43,889 bases of DNA from an uncultured Bacilli bacterium. GTDB taxonomy: Bacteria; Bacillota_I; Bacilli_A; RF39; UBA660. Each line of letters opens with the position of its first letter. The stretch's first letter is position 1. Shown piece after piece: positions 7,878-17,472 of the stretch. The notes under the pieces are model-generated. The model searched no databases and was not told the origin of the DNA. It saw only the letters and a list, made by a program, of their open reading frames with translations. Location of the stretch: positions 1-43,889 of the forward strand of contig CANRAE010000003.1 in assembly GCA_947628525.1 (NCBI GenBank). The letters run 5' to 3'. A program made the translations under genes and the position numbers.

Positions 7878-9149
7878 ATGAATAAAAAAATATTATATGC
7901 TTTTTTATATATTATATTCATTTTTTCTATTAATGTCATACCTGTTAAAGCAGCAAATTTAACGCTTGAGGATAAAGATTTTGTTTTAGAGTGCACTTAT
8001 GCTGACGGTTCGTTATTTACCGTTGATTACGATAAAATGTTTTTTAGAAAGGGGTATAATGATATATCAGATGTTAATTCTAATTATCTTTTTATTGTAC
8101 CCGATAATGTTTCTAATATATTTGATGAAAATGGTAATATCATAGAATATCGTTATTCTAAGTGGCTTGGTGGTGAACATTGTCCTTTAAATTTAACTAA
8201 ACTTGAAGGAACTGTTATTACTGGTGAAATTTATGAAGACAATGACCCAACTGACGATCTTCTAGATTATACAGAAGAAGATTATTATCTATACACATTT
8301 ACTAATATTAATGGTGGAATTTTGAACTGGCCTTTTGAATCCGATGAAAAAAATGCATTACTCTCTGCTTTTAAAGAGGCAGTTGACGGCAGTGATCATT
8401 CAATTGATACTTTTTCCAAAGCCAAAAAATATCCTCTTACCTTTGAAAGATATTATCTTAATACTAGCAAAAAAGCTGATTTAATTTATAATTATGCTGT
8501 TCATGTAGAGGATGATCATACTACTAGTCAACCGGCTAAACTTTATTTTTATGATAATGTAGCACTGTTTGAAATGGGTGGGGTCGTTTCCCGAGTTAAT
8601 AATATCAATGGCGAAGGATCTATTTGTAATCGTCAAACGTCATATGCTAATTGTTTAAAAGAGTCAATTTATGTAAATAGCTTGGCTCCTAATAGTGTTG
8701 GTGGTTCTTCTAGCGTTAGCTATAATAGTACTAATTATTATATAAATTTACTGTCTTATGGTCAAAGCTGTCGTGAGCATAATAATAATAAAGCTTGTGT
8801 TAAACTAGATTTTATCGGCGATGGTAATGTTGAAGATGAAAGTACATCATCGGATAATAGAGTGTGTGAACTATTAGGTAATAATACTGTTAACATAATA
8901 AAAGAAATTATTGGGTGGTTACAAATAATTGTTCCTGGTTTAATGATTGTTTTAATTGGCTTTGATATAGGTAAAATGGTTGTATCAGGAAATTTAGATG
9001 AAGAATTACCTAAAAAAAAGAAAATTATTTTTATAAGATTAATTATATTAGTGTTCTTCTTTTTTGCACCACTTTTAACCAAAGTTTTCATTGAAATTAT
9101 GAAAGTATCCAAAGTTGATATTGGGCAAATTCAATGTATAGTTGATTGA
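7878..9149 (+). CDS. Exported protein with C-terminal two-helix membrane hairpin (VirB2/TrbC-like topology), copy 2
   Basis: This is a paralog of the 2648 gene, 423 residues long. A signal peptide ends near VKA (residue 25). The mature part opens with FVLECTYADGSLFTVDY, matching the LEC-Y-DG pattern of copy 1. An extracytoplasmic domain with several cysteines follows. The C-terminus has two helices around the loop SGNLDEELPKKKK, nearly the same loop as in copy 1, and there is no acidic tail. Divergence is high in the exported part and low in the membrane hairpin, which suggests the hairpin contacts a conserved partner while the outer domain varies. GGAGTGG precedes the ATG. It is followed at 30 bp by the VirB6-like copy 2. 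The function is unknown. Confidence 0.5.
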   Translation: MNKKILYAFLYIIFIFSINVIPVKAANLTLEDKDFVLECTYADGSLFTVDYDKMFFRKGYNDISDVNSNYLFIVPDNVSNIFDENGNIIEYRYSKWLGGEHCPLNLTKLEGTVITGEIYEDNDPTDDLLDYTEEDYYLYTFTNINGGILNWPFESDEKNALLSAFKEAVDGSDHSIDTFSKAKKYPLTFERYYLNTSKKADLIYNYAVHVEDDHTTSQPAKLYFYDNVALFEMGGVVSRVNNINGEGSICNRQTSYANCLKESIYVNSLAPNSVGGSSSVSYNSTNYYINLLSYGQSCREHNNNKACVKLDFIGDGNVEDESTSSDNRVCELLGNNTVNIIKEIIGWLQIIVPGLMIVLIGFDIGKMVVSGNLDEELPKKKKIIFIRLIILVFFFFAPLLTKVFIEIMKVSKVDIGQIQCIVD

Positions 9150-9179
9150 TAGTATGTAATGTAGCGAGGTGATTTATAT

Positions 9180-11231
9180 ATGGCGGCAGCATTAGCAATC
9201 GTAGGTGTTATTGCCCAAATAGGGACAATGATAGGGCAACTGAATGATCAAGCAGAGCTCTTAGAGAAAATGGAACAACGTCTAGAAGATCTAACTAATG
9301 TAAAATGGCTTATAAAACAAGCAAGAGAAATTTGTATTGGAATTGATAAGCAATTAATTGCTTATTCCAATCAAGTTTATAATTATTTTATTCAAATAAT
9401 TAATGGGACTTTGTTTACTCCTTCACTAGTTAAAGAACTATTAAATAAAGTTTATATTGTTATAGGTATAGTTATCTTTTTTAAAGTGGTTGTTATATCT
9501 ATAAAATATATGGTCAATCCTGAAATGTTTTTAGATGATAAGTTAGGAGCCCAAACATTAGTAAAAAGGTTTATCATCGGATCTATTATAATTATTATGA
9601 TACCTACTATATTTGGTGTAGCTAGAAGATTGCAAAGTGCAATTATATCAGATCATGTTATTGAAAAAATGGTTCTTAATGATCAGCAATATAGGGAGAT
9701 AATAAATAATAGAGATCCTGGTAAAAGGGTCAGCGTTATGATTTTTAGAGGTTTTTTCAATTGGAATTCGGGAATAGAACCAGAATCTTTTCCTAACTTA
9801 TATAGCAATTTTGAGCAAATTGATAAGTATTTATCAGTGGATTCTTTATCGGAAGATAAGATTAACACGAAAGAAGGTGATACATTTGTCTTTAATTATG
9901 TTCCTGTCATATCGACTATGGCTATTGCAGCTTTTCTTATAATGTTAATTAAATTCTCCTTAGAAGTACTTTTACGTGCCTTTAAATTAGTTCTTATGCA
10001 GTTGATGGCTCCTTTTGTTATTACTAGTTATATGCTAGATCCATCAAAAGAAGAGCAAATGAAAAAGTGGACTAATACAACTTTATCAATTTATTTATTG
10101 ATGTTTGTTCGGGTTTTAACTATTTGGGTTGGTGTTTTAGTATGTTATTTTTTGCAAAATGGTGTTCCAACCGCCAGTGGCGAGGTTTCTCTTATAAATG
10201 TTGCAATTAATGGTCAATCAGGAACAGATAATTTGTTAAAAACTTTAATAATATTAGCTTTGTATGCTTTCTTAAAAGATTTACCCAAAATTTTATCCAA
10301 TATAACTGGTTTTGATTTTCAAGAAAATGAAACAATTACAGGTATTGTTAATCAAGGAGTAAATGTTGCCAAAGGATTTGCTATGGCTAAGGTTGGAACT
10401 AAATATGCTAAACAGCAAATAGGGGAACAAAAAGAATTATTAGGTAAACAAAAATGGTATGCTGGTGCATCTTCTGTTGGTAGTGGTTTAACTAGTGTTG
10501 GTAGCTATGCTGCAAGTAATGGCGGCTTTAAAGCAAGTGGTTCATTCAAAGGCTTTGCCAAAGGATTTGCTAATGATAGTAAGGCGATGACCACACTTAG
10601 TTCAGGTATAGGAATGAATATATCTTCTATGCAAGGAGGTTATGCTTCTGTTACTCAAAGTGTTTCACAAGCAACGTCTACAGCTTTTGGTCAAAGTATT
10701 TTATCGCCAATTTCTAATGCTTCTTCGATTCAAGGATCAGCTCCACGTTATACTGCTACTACATCTAGTTTGACGGGAACTCCTAGTTATACATCCGATA
10801 GTGGTTCTTCTGGTGGCGATAATGTTAATGAGCCTAAGCACGACAATGATCAAAGCGAGCCTACTGTAAACAACAATAATACATTTACAGCTGGTGATGT
10901 AGAAAATATTTTACATAATTTTGAAAGTAATAACATCGACGGAACAACTACTTTTGATTTATCCGCTAACGTTAATTCTAACCAAGATTTGAGTACGTTT
11001 AATAATAATAATGCAAAACCAACTGTCATTGATCAGCTTGCCCAAAAAGTTCATGAGCAATTACCAAATAAAAATACGATTGAAGTTAATGAAGTAAAAA
11101 ATAGTATTGTAAGTGAAATACAAAAATTAAGTGATTCAGGTGAAATTTTAGATCGTTCTAAAATATCAACTGATAAAATAAGTCAAATATTAAGTAATGT
11201 TCAAACATCATTATCCCAAAATAAAAAATAA
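9180..11231 (+). CDS. Polytopic VirB6/TrbL-like membrane protein with low-complexity tail, copy 2
   Basis: This 683-residue paralog of the 4047 gene begins with an amphipathic coiled-coil-like stretch (LNDQAELLEKMEQRLEDL) that copy 1 lacks. Hydrophobic segments lie at about 75-105, 120-145, 235-285 and 300-375, with the VNPEMFLDDKLGAQTL loop matching copy 1. After residue 380 it becomes a long Ser/Asn/Gly/Thr-rich region, and the last 90 residues turn charged and helical. The overall plan fits VirB6/TrbL channel proteins. A GAGGTG site precedes the ATG. It follows its exported partner at 30 bp and should share the G-tract promoter. No terminator is seen before the next gene, so that gene is probably co-transcribed. 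Confidence 0.5.
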   Translation: MAAALAIVGVIAQIGTMIGQLNDQAELLEKMEQRLEDLTNVKWLIKQAREICIGIDKQLIAYSNQVYNYFIQIINGTLFTPSLVKELLNKVYIVIGIVIFFKVVVISIKYMVNPEMFLDDKLGAQTLVKRFIIGSIIIIMIPTIFGVARRLQSAIISDHVIEKMVLNDQQYREIINNRDPGKRVSVMIFRGFFNWNSGIEPESFPNLYSNFEQIDKYLSVDSLSEDKINTKEGDTFVFNYVPVISTMAIAAFLIMLIKFSLEVLLRAFKLVLMQLMAPFVITSYMLDPSKEEQMKKWTNTTLSIYLLMFVRVLTIWVGVLVCYFLQNGVPTASGEVSLINVAINGQSGTDNLLKTLIILALYAFLKDLPKILSNITGFDFQENETITGIVNQGVNVAKGFAMAKVGTKYAKQQIGEQKELLGKQKWYAGASSVGSGLTSVGSYAASNGGFKASGSFKGFAKGFANDSKAMTTLSSGIGMNISSMQGGYASVTQSVSQATSTAFGQSILSPISNASSIQGSAPRYTATTSSLTGTPSYTSDSGSSGGDNVNEPKHDNDQSEPTVNNNNTFTAGDVENILHNFESNNIDGTTTFDLSANVNSNQDLSTFNNNNAKPTVIDQLAQKVHEQLPNKNTIEVNEVKNSIVSEIQKLSDSGEILDRSKISTDKISQILSNVQTSLSQNKK

Positions 11232-11265
11232 TAAATATTAATTAATGTAAATTAAAGGAATTATT

Positions 11266-12297
11266 ATGAGAAAGAAAGATATAGATGATATAAGAAAAAT
11301 TATAAGGCAGGAATTAATAGCCAATGAAAAAGGAAAAATAGATAATAAAATAGAGAAGAAAAAAACACCAATACCCAAACAAGACAACTATGAAAGGACG
11401 GTTCAACGTTCTAAACAAGAAAATATGGATATTCAGAAGAGTTTTTATCAAATAATGTTATTCTCAATCATTGCTATTTTCGCTTTCCTGATTGTTTTAT
11501 TTGTTAAACCAAGACTTGTGCAGGAAGATAACACTAATAAACCTAGTGATATTAATATTGATAATGATGTACATGAAGTAGATAAAAAAAATGATCCTAT
11601 AATGTTACAAGAAAATGGTGAGCTTTTAAACTCTAATATTGAAGTTGTTCAATTATTTAATAGAATTTCTTTTTTAGAACAAGAAAAGTTATTTTATGAT
11701 AGTACTTATTTATTTTCCAAGGAAGCAATAAATATTAATGATATAGATGATAATTATTTATTAGTTTTACTTACTAAGACCAATACTTTTAAAGAATATA
11801 TTGCCAAGATGGGATTAAGTAGTAAGGAAGAAGTTTGTGGAGCAAATAGTATCATTCAAATTCCTATTATTGATTTTGATCAATTAACAAAAAGTGTGTT
11901 TAATCGTCAATTAGTTGAGCATAAAGATTTTACTTATATTTATTATTATGATGATCAATTTATAACTTTTTTGCAGTTTAAATTTGATGGTAGTGTGTAT
12001 AATGCTACTTGTATAGATAATTTACCGAAAAAAGATTATAATATTACAGTTACTCCTGTTATGAGTCAAGCTTATAAAGAAGATAATATTGTTAAAATTG
12101 TGGTAAGATCTGTATTTATTGATAAAGATGGTAATGCTTATGGTGACTTTGAAAAAAGACGTTTCCTTTTTACTAACAAGAATATATATGAGCAATTACA
12201 TTATATATCTTATGCTGATCGTTATGAGTTTACTTATGTTTACAATGATGATAATTATTATTTAGAACAAATTACGAAGCTTAATAACGAGGAATAA
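11266..12297 (+). CDS. Single-pass membrane protein with large outer domain, last gene of the cluster
   Basis: I do not recognise a family. The 343-residue protein has about 65 charged cytoplasmic residues, one membrane helix (LFSIIAIFAFLIVLFV, about 64-82) and a roughly 255-residue outer domain with two cysteines (CGAN and CIDN) that could form a disulphide. Short inner tail, one helix and one outer domain is the plan of VirB8/TcpC subunits in type IV secretion, but I see no sequence signature, so this is topology only. It follows the VirB6-like copy 2 at 34 bp and ends in a strong terminator, which closes the D-E-F transcript. Confidence 0.5.
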   Translation: MRKKDIDDIRKIIRQELIANEKGKIDNKIEKKKTPIPKQDNYERTVQRSKQENMDIQKSFYQIMLFSIIAIFAFLIVLFVKPRLVQEDNTNKPSDINIDNDVHEVDKKNDPIMLQENGELLNSNIEVVQLFNRISFLEQEKLFYDSTYLFSKEAININDIDDNYLLVLLTKTNTFKEYIAKMGLSSKEEVCGANSIIQIPIIDFDQLTKSVFNRQLVEHKDFTYIYYYDDQFITFLQFKFDGSVYNATCIDNLPKKDYNITVTPVMSQAYKEDNIVKIVVRSVFIDKDGNAYGDFEKRRFLFTNKNIYEQLHYISYADRYEFTYVYNDDNYYLEQITKLNNEE

Positions 12298-12318
12298 ATT
12301 TTGTTAATTGGAATAGTG

Positions 12319-12348
12319 AAGAACCACTTTTATGGTTCTTTTTTTTTT
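12319..12348 (+). terminator. Intrinsic terminator closing the membrane-complex cluster
   Basis: AAGAACCA-CTTTTA-TGGTTCTT is followed by ten T. A TATAAT directly after it (12351-12356) may belong to a polA promoter, but no good -35 is visible. Confidence 0.85.
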
Positions 12349-12372
12349 GGTATAATACAACTAGGTGATAAA

Positions 12373-14985
12373 ATGAAAAAAGTAATATTGATCGATGGTA
12401 ATAATATTTTATTTAGAAGTTTTTATGCAACGGCTTATACGGGAACAATTATGAAAAATTCCAAAGGATTTCCTACTAATGCTTTATATGGTTTTATTAA
12501 TATGATTAATAAGATCATTACCGAAGAAAATCCAACTTATGTTATGATTGCTTTTGATAAAGGTAAAACTTTTCGTCATGATAAATATGCTGTTTATAAA
12601 GATGGTAGACGGGAGACTCCTAATGAGTTAAAAGAACAATTTCCCGTAGCTAAGAAATTAGTAATAGCCATGGGTATTGCTTGTTATGAAATTGATAATT
12701 ATGAAGCTGATGATATCATTGGTACTTTTGCTAAGAAAATTGATGAAGATCCTGATTATGAAGCTACTATTATAAGTAGTGATAAAGATTTATTGCAATT
12801 AATTAGTGATAAAGTTGATGTTAAATTGCTAAAACAAACAGGTTTTATTCGTATGAATCGTCAAGAGTTTTTAAATACTTATGGTATTGAACCTAGTAAG
12901 ATGGTTGATTTAAAAGCTCTTATGGGAGATGCATCCGATAATATACCAGGAGTAAAAGGTATTGGTGAAAAAACAGCTATTAATCTTCTTAAAGAGTATG
13001 GGTCTTTAAAAAATTTATATGATAATATTGATAAAGTCAAAGGTAAAGTTCAAGAAAAATTAATGGTAGATCGTGATAATGCTTTTATGAGTTATGATCT
13101 AGCAACTATTTATAAAGATGTACCAATTGATACTTCTTTTGATAAAATACAATATCAAGGGTATGATACATTAAGTTATATTGAAATATTAGAAGAGTTG
13201 GAGTTTTATTCATTAATCAAAAAAATAAATATCAAAAAAGATGATCTTCGTCATAATGTACCAATAAATCTTGATTATGAAATGGTAGATGATCTAAGTA
13301 AAATTAATATTACTAATAATTATGCTATATATTTAGAAACTTTTGGTTATAATTATCATAATGATACGCCAATTGGCTTAGGAATCTATGATGGCATGAA
13401 GGCTTATTATATTCCTTTTGAGGTGTTAAAAAAGGATCCACTATTTTTACAATCTGATTTAGAAAAGTATACTTATGATGTTAAAAAATTAACTGTGGTG
13501 TTACAACGCTTTAATATCCAAATTAAAAATCTTGTTTATGATGCCATGATTTTAGGTTATTTATTAAATCAAAATGTTAAAGATGATATTGGTTATTTAA
13601 TGAATAATCGTGGTTTTAAAGTCGACTTTTATTTAGATTCGTTTGGTAATCCTAATAAATTAAAAATGCCAGATAAGGATCAAATGATCAATAATATTAT
13701 CAAAAAAGTAAAATTTATTTATGATACTAAGGATGAACTTATTGATTTATTAAAGAAAGAAGGAGCTTTTGCTTTATATCAAGATATTGAATTACCACTA
13801 GCTTTTGTTCTTGCTGATATGGAAATAACGGGGATAAGAATTGATTGTGATTTCTTAAAGACTATGGGTAAAGAACTTTCAACTAAGATCGAAATCTTAG
13901 AAGATGAAATTCATGAATATGCTGGTATGGATTTTAATATTTCTTCACCACGACAATTAGCTGATGTTTTGTTTTTTAAATTAGGCATTCCTTATCCTAA
14001 GAAAGCTAAACCTGAAAATTATTCAACTAGTAAAGAAATTCTGGATAAAATAGTTGACATTCACCCCATAGTACCTGCTATAATAGAACATCGTCTTTTA
14101 TCTAAATTAAACAACAACTATATTACGGGTCTATTAGCTATGGTTCATGAAGATGGTAAGATTCATACTATTTTTAATCAAACTTTAACTAGAACTGGAA
14201 GACTTTCTTCCCAAGAACCTAATTTGCAAAATATTCCTATTAGGCAAGAATATGGTAAATGGATAAGAAAAGCCTTTATTCCTGAGAAAGATTCTTTACT
14301 TCTTTCTTCTGATTATTCACAGATCGAATTAAGAATTTTTGCTCATATGGCTAAAGCTACTAATTTAATTGAAGCTTTTAGAAATGGTAAAGATATTCAT
14401 ACTAAAACAGCAAGTGATATTTTTGGCGTTAGTGAAGATATGGTTACTAAGGATATGCGTTATCAAGCTAAAGCTGTTAATTTTGGTATTTTGTATGGTA
14501 TTAGTAGTTTTGGTTTAGGGGAAGATCTAAATATTGATTATGTTACAGCTAAGAATTTTATTGATAATTATTTAAATAGTTATCCTGAAATTAAACAATA
14601 TATGGCGAGTGTTATTAAAGATGCTTATGACAAAGGTTATGTTAAAACCATTATGAATCGTAAAAGAACGATTGATGAATTGAGTAGTCATAACTATATG
14701 ACGAGAAGTAGTGGAGAACGAATTGCTTTAAATACTCCAATTCAAGGTAGTAGTGCAGATATTTTGAAAAAAGCAATGGTGGAAATATATAATGAATTTA
14801 ATAAGCGTGGTTTGAAAAGCAAAATGTTGATTCAAGTTCATGATGAATTAGTTTTTAATATTTTGACTTCGGAACAAGATCAAGTAGTAGATATTGTTAA
14901 AAATATTATGGAAAATACTTATAAATTAGATGTGCCTTTAAAAGTAGAGATTAGTTTAGGTAAGAATTTATATGATGCAAAGTAG
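12373..14985 (+). CDS. polA: DNA polymerase I
   Basis: Repairs gaps and removes RNA primers. The first 290 residues are the 5'-3' exonuclease (ILIDGNNILFRSF, YEADDIIGTFA, GDASDNIPGVKGIGEKTA). A 3'-5' exonuclease-like domain follows. The C-terminal polymerase has motif A (DYSQIELRIFAHMA, Asp647), motif B (RYQAKAVNFGILYG) and motif C (VHDE, Asp824). In the proofreading site the usual D-x-E reads Y-L-E (residues 320-322), so the first metal ligand is missing and proofreading is probably lost, as in several other Bacilli. The ORF track starts at a TTG at 12301 inside the preceding terminator; the ATG at 12373 has an AGGTGA site and the family N-terminus, giving 870 residues. mutM follows at 8 bp. 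Confidence 0.97.
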   Translation: MKKVILIDGNNILFRSFYATAYTGTIMKNSKGFPTNALYGFINMINKIITEENPTYVMIAFDKGKTFRHDKYAVYKDGRRETPNELKEQFPVAKKLVIAMGIACYEIDNYEADDIIGTFAKKIDEDPDYEATIISSDKDLLQLISDKVDVKLLKQTGFIRMNRQEFLNTYGIEPSKMVDLKALMGDASDNIPGVKGIGEKTAINLLKEYGSLKNLYDNIDKVKGKVQEKLMVDRDNAFMSYDLATIYKDVPIDTSFDKIQYQGYDTLSYIEILEELEFYSLIKKINIKKDDLRHNVPINLDYEMVDDLSKINITNNYAIYLETFGYNYHNDTPIGLGIYDGMKAYYIPFEVLKKDPLFLQSDLEKYTYDVKKLTVVLQRFNIQIKNLVYDAMILGYLLNQNVKDDIGYLMNNRGFKVDFYLDSFGNPNKLKMPDKDQMINNIIKKVKFIYDTKDELIDLLKKEGAFALYQDIELPLAFVLADMEITGIRIDCDFLKTMGKELSTKIEILEDEIHEYAGMDFNISSPRQLADVLFFKLGIPYPKKAKPENYSTSKEILDKIVDIHPIVPAIIEHRLLSKLNNNYITGLLAMVHEDGKIHTIFNQTLTRTGRLSSQEPNLQNIPIRQEYGKWIRKAFIPEKDSLLLSSDYSQIELRIFAHMAKATNLIEAFRNGKDIHTKTASDIFGVSEDMVTKDMRYQAKAVNFGILYGISSFGLGEDLNIDYVTAKNFIDNYLNSYPEIKQYMASVIKDAYDKGYVKTIMNRKRTIDELSSHNYMTRSSGERIALNTPIQGSSADILKKAMVEIYNEFNKRGLKSKMLIQVHDELVFNILTSEQDQVVDIVKNIMENTYKLDVPLKVEISLGKNLYDAK

Positions 14986-14993
14986 GTGAAGTT

Positions 14994-15830
14994 ATGCCAG
15001 AATTACCAGAAGTGGAAACAGTTAAAGAAACGTTAAAAAGAAAAGTTTTAAATAAGGTTATTGCCAAATGTTACGTTTATTATGACAAAATCATTGAAGA
15101 ACCTAGTGTTAGTGATTTTAAAAAGAAAGTTATAAACCAAAGAATTAATGATATTACTAGACATGGTAAATGGTTAGTTTTTCATTTAGATGATTATGTA
15201 TTATTATCACATTTACGAATGGAAGGAAAGTATTTTTTAAAGTCGGATAACTGTCCTCGTAATAAGCATGAACATATTATTTTTAGTTTTACAGATGGAA
15301 CTGATCTGCGTTACCAAGACACAAGAAAATTTGGTAGAATGTTATTAATAGATAAAGACCAAATAGCTTCTTGTCGCGTTTTTAAGGACTTAGGATTAGA
15401 TCCTTGGGATCCTAAATTAACCAACAATTATTTAAAAGATAAATATGCTAAAAAACGTCTACCTATTAAGACTGTTATTCTCGATCAAAGTATTATTACG
15501 GGTATAGGTAATATATATGCTGATGAAATATTATTTTTAAGTAAAATTAATCCTTTAACCAAAGTTAATTTATTACAAGATGATGATTTAGATAATATTA
15601 TTATTAATACGAAGAAAGTATTAGGAAAAGCTATTGAACAAGGAGGAACTACTATTAGAAGTTATACATCTGATCTAGGGGTAACGGGACGTTTTCAAAA
15701 TGAATTAAATGTCCATTGTCGTGAACATGAAAAATGTCATATTTGTCAACATGAAATAGTAAAAATAAAAGTTGGTGGTAGGGGAACTTATTATTGTCCT
15801 TATTGTCAAGTAGCACGAGGTGAAAAATAA
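14994..15830 (+). CDS. mutM: Formamidopyrimidine-DNA glycosylase (bifunctional base-excision repair enzyme)
   Basis: Removes oxidised purines such as 8-oxoguanine and nicks the abasic site. The N-terminus MPELPEVETV supplies the catalytic proline (after Met removal) and glutamate. HGKWL and LRMEGKY are conserved core motifs. The DNA-contacting segment DQSIITGIGNIYADEILF is clear. A C-terminal zinc finger (CHICQHEI ... YYCPYCQ) completes the enzyme. At 278 residues it is full length. Its ribosome binding site overlaps the polA stop codon and the next gene starts directly at its own stop, so polA, mutM and the pyrophosphatase form a tight operon. A polA-mutM pairing is common in Firmicutes. Confidence 0.97.
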   Translation: MPELPEVETVKETLKRKVLNKVIAKCYVYYDKIIEEPSVSDFKKKVINQRINDITRHGKWLVFHLDDYVLLSHLRMEGKYFLKSDNCPRNKHEHIIFSFTDGTDLRYQDTRKFGRMLLIDKDQIASCRVFKDLGLDPWDPKLTNNYLKDKYAKKRLPIKTVILDQSIITGIGNIYADEILFLSKINPLTKVNLLQDDDLDNIIINTKKVLGKAIEQGGTTIRSYTSDLGVTGRFQNELNVHCREHEKCHICQHEIVKIKVGGRGTYYCPYCQVARGEK

Positions 15831-17459
15831 ATGGAAAAAGTGTATGTTTTTGGTCATAAAAAACCTGATACTGATTCAGTTGTAGCTGCTATTACAGCGT
15901 CTTATTATTTTAATGAAATTAATAAAAAAATAAATGCCCAACCAAGAGTATTAGGGCATTTAAATAATGAAACTAAATTTGTTTTAGATTATTTTAAAGT
16001 TAAACATCCTAAATATTTAAATGATGTTCGCTTACAAATAAGAGATGTTAATTATAATAAAGATTTTTATATTGAAGAACATAAGTCAGTAATGGATTGT
16101 TATAATTATATGATCGATAATGGTACTAGTGGAGTACCAATTGTTGATGAAAATAAGAAATTAAAAGGTATTGTTACTTTAAAAGAAATTGCTAAGGAGT
16201 TAATTAAAGGTGATTTTCATCGTCTTTATACTTCTTATGATAATATTTTGCAAGTTTTACAAGGCAGGGAAGTCTTGCGTTTTGATGATGAGATAAGTGC
16301 TAAAATAATGGCAGCAGCTTATCGCAGTACTACTTTTTTAAATAATATAACTTTAAATGAAGAGACAGCTTTAATTGTAGGAGATCGTCATAGTATTATT
16401 GAATATGCTGTTAATTCCAAAGTTAAATTGCTAATTGTTGTTGGTTCAGGAGAAATAAAATTAGAACACTTAAAAATAGCCAAAGAAAATAAAGTTAATA
16501 TTATTAAAACACCATTAAGTACGTTTGAAGTTACTAAATTAATAAATTTATGTAATTATATTAATAGTCTTTCTTTAAATACTAATCCCGTAACTTTTAC
16601 TTTATTTGATTATTTAAGTGATTTTAATGATATTTCTAGTAAATTAAAACATACCAATTATCCTATTGTTGATAAAAATAATTATTGTTTAGGTATGCTT
16701 AGAATGAGTGATGTTGTTGATCATAAACGTAAAAAAGTTATTTTAGTTGATCATAATGAAGAAAGTCAAAGTGTTGATGGACTAGAAGATGCTGAAATAA
16801 TGGAAATTATCGATCATCATCGCTTAGGAACTATATCGACATCTAATCCTATTAATTTCCGTAATATGGCTGTTGGTAGTACTAATACGATCCTTTATTT
16901 AATGTTTAAAGAACGAATGATTCCTATTCCTTCTGATATAGCTGGTATTATGCTTTCCGCTATTATTTCGGATACTTTATTATTAAAAAGTCCTACTACG
17001 ACGATGAATGATCGCCTAGCAGTTTTAGATTTAGCTAAAATGTTAAATCTTGATTATCAAAAATATGGTATCCAAATGTTTGAAGCTGGAAGTGAATTAA
17101 AAGATAAAACGAAGGAAGAAATTATTTTCCACGATTTTAAATTATTTCATGTTGATGATAAACAGATGGGAGTAGGGCAAATATTTACTACTAGCTTTAA
17201 CTATCAAGAAGACGATATTTTAGAATATCAACGATTATTAGATAATATATCAATTAATAATAACTATGTTTTAGTAGCATTATTTATAACCGATATTATT
17301 ACTAATGGATCTTATGTTATTTATAACACTAAATCTAAACATATTTTAAATGATGCTTTTAATATGCCTGATATAAAACAAGGGACCTTTTTAAAAGATA
17401 TTGTATCGCGAAAAAAACAAATTATTCCACCAATTATTGAGGTATTAGATAATAAATAA
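15831..17459 (+). CDS. ppaC: Family II inorganic pyrophosphatase with regulatory CBS and DRTGG domains
   Basis: A Mn-dependent pyrophosphatase hydrolyses the pyrophosphate made in biosynthesis. The DHH half starts with FGHKKPDTDS. It is interrupted by CBS domain 1 (about 68-125), a DRTGG-like region (about 170-245) and CBS domain 2 (about 250-300). The catalytic half resumes with VDHNE and IIDHHR, and the C-terminal DHHA2 domain carries SRKKQ. In CBS-pyrophosphatases the inserted domains bind adenine nucleotides and regulate the enzyme; whether diadenosine ligands bind here is inference from the DRTGG type. The length of 542 residues is as expected for this subfamily. The ATG abuts the mutM stop, with GAGGTG inside mutM. 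Confidence 0.93.
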   Translation: MEKVYVFGHKKPDTDSVVAAITASYYFNEINKKINAQPRVLGHLNNETKFVLDYFKVKHPKYLNDVRLQIRDVNYNKDFYIEEHKSVMDCYNYMIDNGTSGVPIVDENKKLKGIVTLKEIAKELIKGDFHRLYTSYDNILQVLQGREVLRFDDEISAKIMAAAYRSTTFLNNITLNEETALIVGDRHSIIEYAVNSKVKLLIVVGSGEIKLEHLKIAKENKVNIIKTPLSTFEVTKLINLCNYINSLSLNTNPVTFTLFDYLSDFNDISSKLKHTNYPIVDKNNYCLGMLRMSDVVDHKRKKVILVDHNEESQSVDGLEDAEIMEIIDHHRLGTISTSNPINFRNMAVGSTNTILYLMFKERMIPIPSDIAGIMLSAIISDTLLLKSPTTTMNDRLAVLDLAKMLNLDYQKYGIQMFEAGSELKDKTKEEIIFHDFKLFHVDDKQMGVGQIFTTSFNYQEDDILEYQRLLDNISINNNYVLVALFITDIITNGSYVIYNTKSKHILNDAFNMPDIKQGTFLKDIVSRKKQIIPPIIEVLDNK

Positions 17460-17472
17460 TCTAAGCCTTTTT

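Noticed and set aside
7652-7996. Minus-strand 114-residue ORF across the G-tract promoter
   Set aside because: It covers the ends of two plus-strand genes and reads through the G tract as PPPP; there is no ribosome binding site, so it is a chance ORF.
8762-9112. Minus-strand 116-residue hydrophobic ORF
   Set aside because: It is the reverse complement of the membrane hairpin of the 7878 gene; helices often give hydrophobic shadows.
217-9149. Mycoplasma-type genetic code (TGA as tryptophan), suggested by the low GC content
   Set aside because: Tryptophan is encoded by TGG, and TGA is used as a normal stop at 9147-9149 and 29334-29336. FtsW/RodA-type wall synthesis genes also argue for a walled cell.
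2648-12297. Integrated conjugative element or prophage for the membrane cluster
   Set aside because: No integrase, relaxase, coupling ATPase or attachment repeats are seen, and both flanks are housekeeping genes in tight order.
12301-12372. N-terminal extension of PolA from TTG 12301
   Set aside because: It reads through the terminator of the previous gene, and the family N-terminus starts at 12373.
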